Of a stretch of DNA of 64,000 nucleotides, positions 17,495 to 26,486 are shown in pieces. The position numbers were made by a program, and so were the translations under genes. This stretch comes from Companilactobacillus baiquanensis. GTDB lineage: Bacteria; Bacillota; Bacilli; Lactobacillales; Lactobacillaceae. The stretch is taken from contig NZ_RHOQ01000002.1 in the NCBI RefSeq assembly GCF_003946605.1, positions 124,001-188,000 of the forward strand, in the 5' to 3' direction. Below the pieces are notes generated by a model that searched no databases, was not told where the DNA came from, and saw nothing but the letters and a program-made list of their open reading frames with translations. The first letter of the stretch is position 1; every line of letters starts with the position of its first letter.

Positions 17495-18415
17495 CTATGG
17501 TAAATCATTACCTGCTGCAAAATAAATGTCGTACCATTCTTGTTTTGTTAAATCTACGTCTGCACCTTGCGCGCTATCAGTGATATGTTCAGGATTCATC
17601 GTACCAATGATAACTTGCATATTTGCTGGATGTCTTAAGATCCATGCAGTTGCAATACCGTTCTTGCTGACATGATATTTATCGGCCAGTTCTTGTAATT
17701 TCTTATTTAATTCTGGGAACTTATCATTATTAATGAAAACTCCGTCAAAGAATCCATATTGGAATGGAGACCAAGCTTGAATCGTAACGCCCATACGTCT
17801 TGAGAATTCAAGGATACCACCGTCATGATTGATGGAACGAGGATCTTTCATGTTAGTATGCATACCAAAATCGACCATTCCCGTATGCATAATACTAAAT
17901 TGTAGTTGGTTAATGATCAATCGTTGGCTAACTGCTTCTTGGACCATCAAATATTGTTGTGGGTTAAAATTAGAAACTCCAAAATGTCTAACTTTACCAC
18001 TAGTCTGTAATTCATCAAAAGCCTCAGAAATTTCTTCTGGTTCCATTAATGGATCAGGACGGTGCAATAAAAATGAGTCTAAATAATCTACACCTAAACG
18101 TTTTAAACTTCCGTTAACTGCATCTATTAGATGTTGTTTTGAGAAGTCGTAACGTGTGTCAGCAACAATGCCACCCTTTGATTGGATATATAGGTCGTCA
18201 CGGTTTACATTGCTTTTCTTCAAAGCTTCGCCAAAGATTCTTTCAGAGTCTCCGTTACCGTAAACATCCGCCGCATCAATAAAATTAATTCCACTATCGT
18301 GTGCAGCTTCAATTGTTTTGACCGCTTCATCTGCGGTTAACTTATTCATACGCATGATACCAAGAGCAACCGCTGAAGTTTCCCAACTTGTTTCTCCAAT
18401 ATTTCGTTGTTTCAT
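17495..18415 (-). CDS. Aldo/keto reductase (YdhF-like)
   Basis: This is an NADPH-dependent aldo/keto reductase, 306 residues from ATG 18415 after TAGGAGG. The family signature is visible: GINFIDAADVYGNGDSE with catalytic Asp and Tyr, the Lys in IQSKGG, and LLHRPDPLMEPEEI with the catalytic His. The C-terminal IIGTMNPEHI is the cofactor-binding part. The sequence is closest to the YdhF/oxidoreductase subgroup. Substrate is unknown. Confidence 0.88.
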   Translation of the reverse strand: MKQRNIGETSWETSAVALGIMRMNKLTADEAVKTIEAAHDSGINFIDAADVYGNGDSERIFGEALKKSNVNRDDLYIQSKGGIVADTRYDFSKQHLIDAVNGSLKRLGVDYLDSFLLHRPDPLMEPEEISEAFDELQTSGKVRHFGVSNFNPQQYLMVQEAVSQRLIINQLQFSIMHTGMVDFGMHTNMKDPRSINHDGGILEFSRRMGVTIQAWSPFQYGFFDGVFINNDKFPELNKKLQELADKYHVSKNGIATAWILRHPANMQVIIGTMNPEHITDSAQGADVDLTKQEWYDIYFAAGNDLP

Positions 18416-18467
18416 TAAGTTTCCTCCTAAACGATGCATATTTAATACAGAGTCATTATATCAAATT

Positions 18468-20234
18468 TTAGAAGGGGCTTTGCATTTGAACTACGTAATT
18501 AAAGATCCTCGTTGAATATGAAGCCTCATCAAAATTATTTTTAATTTCCTGTTTCAAATCAGATAAATTATCAGTTATTATTCCGTCAACGTCTAGAAAA
18601 ATCATTTGATCCATTGAACTGGGACTATTAACAGTCCATGCAAAAACTTTCTTATTAATAGCGTGTGATTCATCTATAAAAGTTGAATTTAGAGTTGTAT
18701 ATTCCATCGTAAAAGCATCAGCGTGTGTTTTTGGTACACCAGATAAATTAAAAGATAGGATATAACTTGCCGGAACGTGTGGCATATATTTCTTACTTTC
18801 TTGGATATAATTGTAGTCCAGTGAATGCACCATATCGCCGTTATGTTGTAATTGGTGGTTATATTTATGTGCAAATTTTTTTACAAAGTTAGAACTATTG
18901 CCATTAACGTCTTTATATTCAATCAGTAATTTTTGATGTAATTTTGTAGATTCAGCTAGATAATCATCAAAACTAGCAATATAGGCAGTTTGACCATTTT
19001 CATGGATCTTGATTTTTTTCAGTTGAGAAAGTGTTAATTGGCTGGGTCGTTTATTAATGCCTGCTAAACCATTTAAAGTATTATCGTGAAAGACTACGTA
19101 CTGGTGATCCTTAGTTTCTTGAATATCCATCTCAACATAGGTAGGTTTCTCTTTTGCTGTTTTTCTAAGTGCCGGCAGAGAATTTTGGACACCGTTACCG
19201 TCGTCAACACCGCGATGAGATATTGTAACGGGTCGCTCTAATAACCATCCCTTGAAATAGACCGTATTATAACTCATAAAACTAAAAAGAATCCCTGCAG
19301 CAAGTAAAGCCCAAAACCATTTGTGAACTTTGTTTTCCTGATGTGATTCAAAATATGTCGTTTTTGTTCTACTAAGAATAATTAAAGCGGCAATTGAAGT
19401 TCCATAAATACTGGCAGCATAATTAATGATTTGAACTAAAGTCATATTTATCACGGCCATAGGAAACCTAATAAAAGGTATTTTATCGATCAGCCACTGT
19501 AAACCAATGATGAGAAATAAAAGTCCTTCAAAAATAACTGGAACTATTGTGATGATTATCAAAAAGATAACTAAATAGTGAACCGTCTGATTTTTTGTTT
19601 TTCTCCAACTATAGGTTATAGATTGTTTGATAGTTTTATTTTCAAAAATCATCGCTGGCAAGACAAACAGCCATCTTAATCCAATGTAAAAAATGACAAA
19701 ATATAAAATTACTAGGATCGCTCCATAATAGAAGTGTTCAGTAAATATCCATTCAATAATAAATTCAGGTATTTTAACTTTATTTAGTAAATTTGAATAA
19801 AATCCGATATCTCCAATGGGTAATACGATTAAAAAATAAAGCAAGAAAAAGCCAAAACCTCTAAATGATAATTGGTAGACATTCTTAAAAACATTTTTAA
19901 AATAATCACGCCAGCGTAAATTTGCGTGTGATTTAATCGCCTGAAAACTTGTCAAAAGTAACGTAAATTGACTGAATATTAAAATCAGGATCAATAATAA
20001 AATAAGCAATAACCCAAGTATTACTAAAGGTTTACTTGTCATTAAATTTAATATATTTGTGTAAGAAATATAATTAACATTTCCTAAATCTAAAATACTA
20101 TTGGTTAAAACGTTTAAAATTGGAATCACGATCAAGTTGATCGATAACTCCACTAAAATAATAATTTGACTGTATTTCCAAAAATTTTCCCAAAAAGTAC
20201 GATTTAATGCTTTAAACTCTTTAAAACTCCCCAT
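18468..20234 (-). CDS. Membrane glycerophosphodiester phosphodiesterase
   Basis: This is a 588-residue protein. Residues 1-335 hold about six to eight membrane segments (GPDPase membrane domain), and about 336-575 form a GDPD TIM barrel with HRG (SHRGVDDGNGVQN), the metal-binding VEMDIQ and the catalytic FHDNTL. The family hydrolyses glycerophosphodiesters; lactobacillus homologues with this membrane domain have been linked to lipoteichoic acid or lipid turnover. The C-terminal DVDGIITDNL is the conserved barrel end. The gene is read separately from its neighbours. Confidence 0.88.
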   Translation of the reverse strand: MGSFKEFKALNRTFWENFWKYSQIIILVELSINLIVIPILNVLTNSILDLGNVNYISYTNILNLMTSKPLVILGLLLILLLILILIFSQFTLLLTSFQAIKSHANLRWRDYFKNVFKNVYQLSFRGFGFFLLYFLIVLPIGDIGFYSNLLNKVKIPEFIIEWIFTEHFYYGAILVILYFVIFYIGLRWLFVLPAMIFENKTIKQSITYSWRKTKNQTVHYLVIFLIIITIVPVIFEGLLFLIIGLQWLIDKIPFIRFPMAVINMTLVQIINYAASIYGTSIAALIILSRTKTTYFESHQENKVHKWFWALLAAGILFSFMSYNTVYFKGWLLERPVTISHRGVDDGNGVQNSLPALRKTAKEKPTYVEMDIQETKDHQYVVFHDNTLNGLAGINKRPSQLTLSQLKKIKIHENGQTAYIASFDDYLAESTKLHQKLLIEYKDVNGNSSNFVKKFAHKYNHQLQHNGDMVHSLDYNYIQESKKYMPHVPASYILSFNLSGVPKTHADAFTMEYTTLNSTFIDESHAINKKVFAWTVNSPSSMDQMIFLDVDGIITDNLSDLKQEIKNNFDEASYSTRIFNYVVQMQSPF

Positions 20235-20272
20235 GTTTTAACCCCTAATTGAAATAGTTATATTTAAATATA

Positions 20273-21676
20273 CTACTCTTTACTTAACGTCGCGCGTAAT
20301 TGCTGTTGTTTATCTAAATCAAAATTAGCAAAATTAAATCTAAAGTCTTTTCTGCTAGTTCCATAAATGGGACCAGGTTTTACAAGAATATTTTTCTTAA
20401 GAAGTTTTTCAAAAATTTCGGGATCAGTTTGTTTGATCCACAAATAAAATCCGCCTTTAGGTGAATTAAAATTCCACTCAGATCTGTATTCATGCAATAT
20501 TTGAGTGATATTTTTCCTGCGCTTAGTGAGTTCTAGCTTTAATCCAGCTATTTCGCTATCAAAAGATTCATCGGTTAAAGCTAAATTTGCCATTACTTGT
20601 GCCAGCATGCTAGGTACTATATCTAATTTTTTTTGAACTTGTAGAAGTCTTTGACCTATTGCCCTCGGGGCGACGATCCAGCCAATTCTGGTACTTGAAC
20701 CTAGAAGTTTAGAAAGGGAACTAATGTAGATGACATTTTCTGGTGCTAAAGATTTAAAGGTAGGAACTTCATCTTTTTGATCAACTAACCAACCAAATAC
20801 ATCATCTTCAATTATGGCTATTTGATAGTCTTGACAAAGTTTGAGAATTCTTTGACGCTGTTCTAAAGAAATGATCTCACCAGTCGGATTTTGAAAAGTC
20901 GGGTTTAAGATCAATAATTTTATACGATGTTTTAAAATAACATCTTCTAATACGTCTAAATCGATTCCAAAAGGAGTTAGGGGTATGGAAAAGGTGCGGA
21001 CTCCCACAGTTTTAAAAAGGGCACTTGAATTGAAATATGATGGTTTTGCAAAAGCGACCGAATCTCCTACTTGCAAAAGGCTGCGTAAAACTAATAATAA
21101 TGATTGCTGGGCTCCACCTGTGATCAATAAGGTTTGGTCATCAGTTTTAAATTGATTTTTTTGTTCATGTATTTTTCCAAGAGTTTCTATTAAGGGTAAA
21201 TAACCAGCATCTTGAGACTGTTTTTGTGCTAATAAAAAATTGTGCCAATTTATTTGTAGAGAGCCAAGTTTGGGAATTAATTCCATAGGTAATTCATTGC
21301 CAGCTCCATCCAGAAGATTGTCGTTATTCAAAGCTCTAGCTTGAGTGATTTCACTTTGATAAGAGGAATAAGTTGTTTTTTTATTCTCTAAAAATAAATT
21401 CCAGTTTACTTTAGTTGGTAAAGAATGAATTTGCGGTAGTTGGGAAATAAAATTGCCACTGCCGCCTTTTTTTATGATCAATCCGACTGATGATAATTCT
21501 GATAAGGCTCTGCTTACTGTTGAACGGTCGACCTTAAAGGTATCAGCTAATTTTCTTTCTGAAGGTAATCTTTGGCCCGGGAGAAGTTTCTCTTCTTGAA
21601 TCAAACTACGAATTAACTTAGTTATGGCTAGATATTTGGGTTTTATATCGGGTAAATCATCGTACCAATTGATCAT
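20273..21676 (-). CDS. pdxR: MocR-family regulator (GntR winged helix fused to aminotransferase-like domain), PdxR-like
   Basis: This is a 467-residue protein. The N-terminal GntR winged helix is at about residues 10-80 (LPSERKLADTFKVDRSTVSRAL). The rest is a class I aminotransferase-like domain with the PLP lysine in SSLSKLLGSSTRIGW and the NPTFQNPTGE motif. Start ATG 21676 follows GGAGACG. It is divergent from a pyridoxal-type kinase and an ECF S component, the classic PdxR setting, where PLP acts as effector for vitamin B6 salvage. The assignment rests on family plus neighbourhood. Confidence 0.8.
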   Translation of the reverse strand: MINWYDDLPDIKPKYLAITKLIRSLIQEEKLLPGQRLPSERKLADTFKVDRSTVSRALSELSSVGLIIKKGGSGNFISQLPQIHSLPTKVNWNLFLENKKTTYSSYQSEITQARALNNDNLLDGAGNELPMELIPKLGSLQINWHNFLLAQKQSQDAGYLPLIETLGKIHEQKNQFKTDDQTLLITGGAQQSLLLVLRSLLQVGDSVAFAKPSYFNSSALFKTVGVRTFSIPLTPFGIDLDVLEDVILKHRIKLLILNPTFQNPTGEIISLEQRQRILKLCQDYQIAIIEDDVFGWLVDQKDEVPTFKSLAPENVIYISSLSKLLGSSTRIGWIVAPRAIGQRLLQVQKKLDIVPSMLAQVMANLALTDESFDSEIAGLKLELTKRRKNITQILHEYRSEWNFNSPKGGFYLWIKQTDPEIFEKLLKKNILVKPGPIYGTSRKDFRFNFANFDLDKQQQLRATLSKE

Positions 21677-21713
21677 TAGTATCGTCTCCAACTATTTTTT
21701 TCTTCAGTATAAT

Positions 21714-21746
21714 AATTGGCTGGATAAAAAACAAGCCAATTGGCGG
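21714..21746. promoter_or_regulatory. Candidate MocR operator in the divergent promoter
   Basis: AATTGGCT (21714-21721) and AGCCAATT (21734-21741) form an inverted repeat. ATTGGC also recurs as a direct repeat (21715-21720 and 21739-21744), each followed by NGG. MocR regulators usually bind paired repeats between the regulator and its divergent target, as here. Confidence 0.5.
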
Positions 21747-21797
21747 TTGTAGAAATAATGCTCTCCAGTAATATTTATTAGTAATGGGGGTGAATGA

Positions 21798-22583
21798 ATG
21801 GAGGACATTTTAACAATTGCCGGATCAGATAGTTTGGCTGGTGGTGGGATTCAGGCTGATTTAAAAACATTTGAAGAATTGAATACTTTTGGGGTAAGTG
21901 CTCTGACTAGTATTGCATCGATCATAAATAATGAAGTGATTTTAAATCAGATAAATTCAGCGGTTATCTTACAACAATTGGATTCAATTTTGGATCAGTT
22001 GCCAATTCATTTCGCTAAAACGGGATTGTTGGGAGATGCATCAGCTTTAAGAATTGTTTGTAATAAGTTAAGGCAATACGATTTAAAACTAGTCGTAGAT
22101 CCGGTTCTGGTTTTCAAAGAAGGCAGTAGTCAAATAGAAGCTGATTATTTAGAAATTATGAAGGATAAATTAATACCATTAGCATATGTGATCACGCCAA
22201 ACTTAGAAGAGGCAAAGAGACTAAGCGGGATATCTCAGATTACTACTAAAAATGATTTAGTCAAAGCAGCCAAAATAATTCAAACTTTTGGGTGTCCCAA
22301 TGTTGTTATTAAAGGTGGTGCCAGATTCTCGGATGATCAAGCGATAGATTATTTAAGATGTGGAAATATAGATTACTGGTTTGAGGGTCCTAAAATTGAT
22401 AGTCAAGCCATTGATGGAGCTGGATGTACTTTTTCCGCCGTTATAACGGCTAAACTTGCAACCGGACAATCGTTACCTGAATCAGTAAATTTTGCAAAAA
22501 AATTTGTACGTGCAGGAATTAAAAGTGGTGTCAAAATAAATTCTCAGTTGGGCAGTGTCTGGCAAGGCGCATACCGAAATTAG
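21798..22583 (+). CDS. pdxK: Pyridoxal/hydroxymethylpyrimidine kinase (PdxK/ThiD family)
   Basis: This is a ribokinase-fold kinase of 261 residues. The N-terminal LTIAGSDSLAGGGIQADLKTF and the C-terminal DGAGCTFSAVITA with its catalytic Asp are diagnostic. The GC.. anion hole resembles pyridoxal kinases of the ThiD-like type. Context (divergent MocR regulator, ECF S component 11 bases downstream) favours phosphorylation of a B6 vitamer over thiamine biosynthesis. Start ATG follows GGGGGTG. Confidence 0.82.
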   Translation: MEDILTIAGSDSLAGGGIQADLKTFEELNTFGVSALTSIASIINNEVILNQINSAVILQQLDSILDQLPIHFAKTGLLGDASALRIVCNKLRQYDLKLVVDPVLVFKEGSSQIEADYLEIMKDKLIPLAYVITPNLEEAKRLSGISQITTKNDLVKAAKIIQTFGCPNVVIKGGARFSDDQAIDYLRCGNIDYWFEGPKIDSQAIDGAGCTFSAVITAKLATGQSLPESVNFAKKFVRAGIKSGVKINSQLGSVWQGAYRN

Positions 22584-22594
22584 GAGTAAAACTA

Positions 22595-23095
22595 ATGAAA
22601 AATAATTCAATAAAACAAATAACTTTAGCAGCGATTTTGACGGCCATGACGGTTAGTCTTTCGTTGCTTGTAATAATTCCTATTCCGGCTACTAAGGGAA
22701 TAGTTACTCTTTGTGAGGTAGGTATTTATACTAGTGCAATTTTATTTGGAAATCCGATGGGATTCACAGTTGGAGCAGTCAGTGGTTTTTTAATTGATAT
22801 TATATCGGGATACCCAGAGTGGTGCCTGTTCTCTTTGATCATCCATGGTCTTCAAGGTGGAGCGGTTGCGTACTTTACTCCGGAAAGAAATAAGAGAATT
22901 AAAACAACAATTGTACCGTTACTTATTGGAAGTATCATCATGGTAGTTGGATATTGCTTAGCGACCGCATTATTATTCGGCTGGCCAGCAGGTATAGCAT
23001 CAATATTCAGTAATATTATTCAAGTTGGGTTTGGTATGGCAGTTACATTGCTTATTGTTGAAAGTTTGGTTAAGTTCAAACCTAACTTGGTTTAG
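22595..23095 (+). CDS. ECF transporter S component, probably for vitamin B6 or a pyrimidine precursor
   Basis: This is a 166-residue, highly hydrophobic protein with about six membrane segments, the size and pattern of an ECF substrate-binding S component. The conserved N-terminal Ala motif (LAAILTAMTVSL) binds the shared EcfT. It is cotranscribed with the kinase 11 bases upstream, consistent with uptake followed by trapping through phosphorylation. The substrate is inferred only from context; PdxU- and HmpT-type names are both possible. Confidence 0.8.
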   Translation: MKNNSIKQITLAAILTAMTVSLSLLVIIPIPATKGIVTLCEVGIYTSAILFGNPMGFTVGAVSGFLIDIISGYPEWCLFSLIIHGLQGGAVAYFTPERNKRIKTTIVPLLIGSIIMVVGYCLATALLFGWPAGIASIFSNIIQVGFGMAVTLLIVESLVKFKPNLV

Positions 23096-23107
23096 GGAGT
23101 GTTTTTG

Positions 23108-23659
23108 ATGGATTTAAATAAAATAGAAAAAGATTTAGACAGTATCATTAAAGATGTTTTAGAGGCGGCAAAACTAAAAGATGGAGATTTATTTGTCTTA
23201 GGTTGTTCAACTAGTGAGGTAGTTGGAGGACATATTGGGAAAGATTCAAATTTAGATGTTGGTGAAGTTATAATTAAGACTTTATTAGCAAATTTATCTC
23301 CAAGAGGCATCAAATTAGCTGTTCAAGGCTGTGAACATATTAATAGGAGTTTAGTAGTTGAGAGATCAGTCGCAGAACATAATAATTTTGAAATAGTTAC
23401 AGTCGTACCAGCACTTCACGCTGGAGGAGCGGCTTCCATTCAAGCCTTTAAACAGTTTAGTGATCCAGTTGAGGTGGAACATGTATCAGCGCAAGCGGGA
23501 TTAGATATTGGAGATACTTTCATTGGAATGCATGTTAAATTTGTTCAAGTACCTGTTCGTCCTACAATTCAGACGCTTGGATCAGCTCATGTAACCGCAC
23601 TACGTTCACGACCTAAATATGTTGGTGGTCCTAGAGCTAACTATGATCCAATAGATTAA
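23108..23659 (+). CDS. UPF0340 family protein (YwlG-like)
   Basis: This is a 183-residue protein of the UPF0340/TIGR01440 family, function unknown. Start ATG 23108 has AGGGAG at 23094-23099. Typical blocks are [29 protein letters not shown] and [12 protein letters not shown]. It follows the ECF S component by 12 bases and may share its transcript. Confidence 0.88.
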   Translation: MDLNKIEKDLDSIIKDVLEAAKLKDGDLFVLGCSTSEVVGGHIGKDSNLDVGEVIIKTLLANLSPRGIKLAVQGCEHINRSLVVERSVAEHNNFEIVTVVPALHAGGAASIQAFKQFSDPVEVEHVSAQAGLDIGDTFIGMHVKFVQVPVRPTIQTLGSAHVTALRSRPKYVGGPRANYDPID

Positions 23660-23743
23660 TATTTATAGACGAAAAATTTATCAAATATTCAATCAAAAGA
23701 GCTCAGGACAAAATTATTTTGTCTCGAAATATGCAGCATAAAC

Positions 23744-23853
23744 GTGGAACAAAACATAGCTTTTTCCGCTTAAAACAAATAGATCCAGTAATCTAGTCAG
23801 ATTACTGGATCTATTTGCCTTAATGCTCGAAAGCTGGACATGTTTTGTGCCAC
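23744..23853. repeat. Nested inverted repeat (110 bp) between convergent genes
   Basis: The outer arms GTGG.ACAAAACAT and ATGTTTTGT.CCAC, and an AGCTTT/AAAGCT pairing, enclose a perfect 16- to 17-bp hairpin on AAATAGATCCAGTAATC. It lies between the convergent UPF0340 and cysteine desulfidase genes and can act as a bidirectional transcription stop. Size and layout resemble the elements at 42653-42763 and 59828-59914. Confidence 0.7.
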
Positions 23854-23888
23854 TCTTCTAGTTATTGCATATTTAACGAAATTAATTT

Positions 23889-25181
23889 TTACTTACTCAT
23901 CATAATATCTAAAATTACTGGATTGGTTTCTTTTAGACCTTCAGTTGCAAAGACACCAAGTCCTCTAATTGTTTGGTCGATATCGTTACCGACTAAACCG
24001 TTATTACTAGGAATACTAATACCTTGTATTGCTAAATTCATTGAACGATACATTGAAGATACAGATGACGCTACTTTCATGGCACATGAACAGCCTGCGC
24101 CATCGCAAACCATTCCCACAGCATCGCCCATCATATTATTAATAGTAGAAACCGCCATATCATAATTGTCTTCTAATAGATAAATGCAGCCAACACCAGC
24201 TCCCATTGACGCGGAGTCTACGGCACAATATGCCGATAAAACAGGTAAAAATGCATGTATATAAAGTGCAGTCAAATGGGATAAAGTAAGAGCTCTGATC
24301 AATTTCTCTTCTGATGCATTTGCATATTTGGCAGTTACACAAACGGGGATCGTTGCAGCGATTCCTTGATTACCTGAGCCAGAATTGGTCATGGCTGGTA
24401 GTTTTGATCCACCCATTCTAGCGTCTGAAGCAGCTGATGAATAAGAGATAATTTTATTGGATAAGTCATCTGCTGTTGATTTTAGAGGAGACCTTTGAAT
24501 TGATTTTCCTAATTTTAGACCATAATCATTACTTAATCCTTCTGAAGCCAGAGCCATATTTAGAGTTGCAGCTTCTTTTATAAATGTTAAATTTTCTAAA
24601 GGTTCATCTCGACTAAATTTCCAAACATCTTTGAGGGTAATATTTCTCAAGAATTTTTGTGAGTCTGAAATTGATGCAGGTGCTGGACGATCTTTAGAGA
24701 AAATTACTTGATCATTTTTTTTGATCAAAAAGATATTTGTGTGGCCACCAGCAATACAAACTTTTACAGTATCTTTTTTGTCTGTAACATTAACCTCAAC
24801 GTAAAGTTTGTCTTCAACTGGTGCGACTTTTACGGATACTTTTTCAGATTTAACTAATTTATTTATTTTTGGTAAATCTTCATCAATTAAGCCAGCTATG
24901 ACATTTAGTCCAGCAGTCGGATCACCTGCAACGGCACCTGCAGCGGCAGCTATCAGTAAACCGGGTTTTCCAGTACCTGGGACGATAACAGCCATTGCAT
25001 TTTTCATGACACCTAAAGAAACGCTAATTTCGATCTTTTGAATATCTTTGTTTTCAAGATATGCCATACAATTAGCAGCTCCAAAGGCAACAGCAACGGG
25101 TTCGGTACAACCGGTCGCCGAAGTAACTCCTTCTTTTAGAGCTTTAGTTAAGTTTGTTCTAGTTTCATTTTGTAAGCACAT
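23889..25181 (-). CDS. cyuA: L-cysteine desulfidase family protein (CyuA/YhaM, UPF0597)
   Basis: This is a 430-residue homologue of E. coli CyuA (YhaM), a Fe-S enzyme that breaks L-cysteine to pyruvate, ammonia and sulfide. The N-terminal SATGCTEPVAVAFGAAN and the C-terminal CDGAGCSCAMKVA contain the conserved cysteines expected for cluster binding. The start at ATG 25181 is favoured over a TTG two codons upstream by the position of AAAGGA. A palindromic cre-like site lies upstream (25255-25270). A serine-dehydratase-like activity is an alternative. Confidence 0.85.
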   Translation of the reverse strand: MCLQNETRTNLTKALKEGVTSATGCTEPVAVAFGAANCMAYLENKDIQKIEISVSLGVMKNAMAVIVPGTGKPGLLIAAAAGAVAGDPTAGLNVIAGLIDEDLPKINKLVKSEKVSVKVAPVEDKLYVEVNVTDKKDTVKVCIAGGHTNIFLIKKNDQVIFSKDRPAPASISDSQKFLRNITLKDVWKFSRDEPLENLTFIKEAATLNMALASEGLSNDYGLKLGKSIQRSPLKSTADDLSNKIISYSSAASDARMGGSKLPAMTNSGSGNQGIAATIPVCVTAKYANASEEKLIRALTLSHLTALYIHAFLPVLSAYCAVDSASMGAGVGCIYLLEDNYDMAVSTINNMMGDAVGMVCDGAGCSCAMKVASSVSSMYRSMNLAIQGISIPSNNGLVGNDIDQTIRGLGVFATEGLKETNPVILDIMMSK

Positions 25182-25254
25182 AATCAACGTATCCTTTCTT
25201 TGAATGAGTAGTTGATCAGCCTAGATACTGATTCCGTACAAAAGTATATCATTA

Positions 25255-25270
25255 ATGAAAACGCTTTCCT
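25255..25270. promoter_or_regulatory. Catabolite-responsive element (cre)
   Basis: ATGAAAACGCTTTCCT fits the CcpA consensus WTGNAANCGNWNNCWW except at one of the last two bases. It lies in the divergent region upstream of the cysteine desulfidase, so carbon control of cysteine degradation is likely. Confidence 0.65.
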
Positions 25271-25372
25271 AATTGCAAAATTAATTATAGAAAAATAGTG
25301 ATTAATTTCACTATTTGACCTAAAATTAAGTTAGAGTACCAGTATTAAACTGGTGAAAAGAGGTTTTTAATT

Positions 25373-26005
25373 ATGGTTGAACAAATAATGGATAAAAGCT
25401 TTGTAACTAAAAATTTATCAAATAGAGATTACAATAATGTACGTTTTAAGGATGTAAATTTTTCACATGCAGATCTTGATGGAATCGATTTTGAAAATTG
25501 CTTATTTGAAGATTGTGATTTTTCACATGCATCGTTAAAAAATGCTTCTTTAGTTGGAGCTGATTTACGTGGATGTGATATGAGTTACAGCGATATTTCT
25601 GGGGCAAATATGTTTCATTCTATGTTAGAGAATGCCGATCTGACGGGAATCGTCTCAAATGAAGGTACTAAGCATTTTAGATTGCATTGTCCAGAAAAAG
25701 GAGCATTTTTAGGATATAAGAAGTGCTTTGATTTTCGGATCGTTAAACTATTAATTCCAGCTGATGCCGCTAGAACATCTGCAACGGCAAACTCATGTCG
25801 GTGTAATAAAGCTAAAGTAATGACTATTGATGATATGTATACAGATGACATTTATCAGGATGCCATATCATACGTTGATCCAAACTTTGTCTATCGTGTT
25901 GGTCATATGGTCGTAGCAAAGAACTTTAATCCAAACCGTTGGGACGATTCGACCGGAGGTATTCATTTTTGGATGACTCGTAAAGAGGCTGAAGGGTATA
26001 TGTAG
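25373..26005 (+). CDS. Pentapeptide-repeat protein with C-terminal DUF5758-like domain
   Basis: This is a 210-residue protein. Residues about 20-95 carry pentapeptide repeats of the A(D/N)LXX type (NFSHADLDGIDFENC, ADLRGCDMSYSDISGANM), which form a right-handed quadrilateral helix. The rest (FRLHCPEKGAFLGYKKC through VGHMVVAKNFNPNRWDDSTGGIHFWMT) matches the DUF5758-type domain often attached to them. Function unknown. Start ATG follows AAAAGAGG. Confidence 0.82.
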   Translation: MVEQIMDKSFVTKNLSNRDYNNVRFKDVNFSHADLDGIDFENCLFEDCDFSHASLKNASLVGADLRGCDMSYSDISGANMFHSMLENADLTGIVSNEGTKHFRLHCPEKGAFLGYKKCFDFRIVKLLIPADAARTSATANSCRCNKAKVMTIDDMYTDDIYQDAISYVDPNFVYRVGHMVVAKNFNPNRWDDSTGGIHFWMTRKEAEGYM

Positions 26006-26255
26006 TTTACTTTTTGAACATTCTTATAATCATCGATTAGTATATTAAAATCATTGGATGATGCGGTAACAATAAATGATCCACAATTAATGCTGAAATG
26101 TATGAGGGTATTAAAGAAATACAAAATATATTGATAGATGCAGATAAGAGAGCAGGAAATCATTTCTAAACAAAAAATTGTAAAGAATTTTAATTAATAT
26201 TAGTTATTGAATATACTAATATGTCTGTTCAATAGATGTATTCATGTTAACGTGA
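26006..26255. other. Intergenic region with a possible gene remnant
   Basis: No complete gene is visible. A short + strand frame ending at TAA 26169 encodes protein-like residues (AEMYEGIKEIQNILIDADKR) right after a stop, which could be the worn end of an old gene. Nothing else is recognised. Confidence 0.25.
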
Positions 26256-26261
26256 TACAAT

Positions 26262-26392
26262 ATCAGTGTACTAAAAAGAGGGATGCTATGAACATCCCCC
26301 CAGATAGCCCGTTTAAGACGGTGGCTATTGATTATTAATACTTATAAAACTTAAAAATAACCGTAACTAGCCAAAGTTAGACGGTTATTTTT
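26262..26392 (+). ncRNA. Candidate antisense antitoxin RNA of the type I toxin locus
   Basis: TACAAT at 26256-26261 can serve as a -10 box. The transcript would carry a small hairpin (GGGATG/CATCCC), an AGATAGCCCG...GGTGGCT hairpin, and end at the hairpin shared with the toxin mRNA (26355-26392). AGCCCGTTTAAGACGGTGGC is partly complementary to the 5' region of the toxin mRNA, as in Fst/TxpA-type pairs. Ends are inferred. Confidence 0.5.
26355..26392. terminator. Bidirectional terminator shared by toxin mRNA and antisense RNA
   Basis: AATAACCGT pairs with ACGGTTATT, with an inner AACT/AGTT pairing; T runs follow on both strands. Confidence 0.75.
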
Positions 26393-26396
26393 TTGC

Positions 26397-26486
26397 TCAT
26401 TTCTTATCACTATGAATGTATGATAACAGGGCAATTAGAAATATACCGAATGTTAACATAAGATTCAAAGCGTCTGAAACAGACAA
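26397..26486 (-). CDS. Holin-like type I toxin (Hol_Tox family), 29 residues
   Basis: This is a small hydrophobic peptide, MSVSDALNLMLTFGIFLIAL then LSYIHSDKK. The start is TTG (26486-26484) with AGGAG at a 7-base spacing. The opening MSVSDAL, one membrane helix and a charged end are hallmarks of the 'putative holin-like toxin' family. The upstream mRNA contains AAGGCGGTGATGCTTATGGT, the conserved 5' region of this toxin class. It is too short for ordinary ORF calling. Confidence 0.8.
   Translation of the reverse strand: MSVSDALNLMLTFGIFLIALLSYIHSDKK

Noticed and set aside
26292..26339. 15-codon frame (MNIPPDSPFKTVAIDY) in the antitoxin RNA
   Set aside because: Weak ribosome site and overlap with two hairpins; more likely part of an untranslated antisense RNA.
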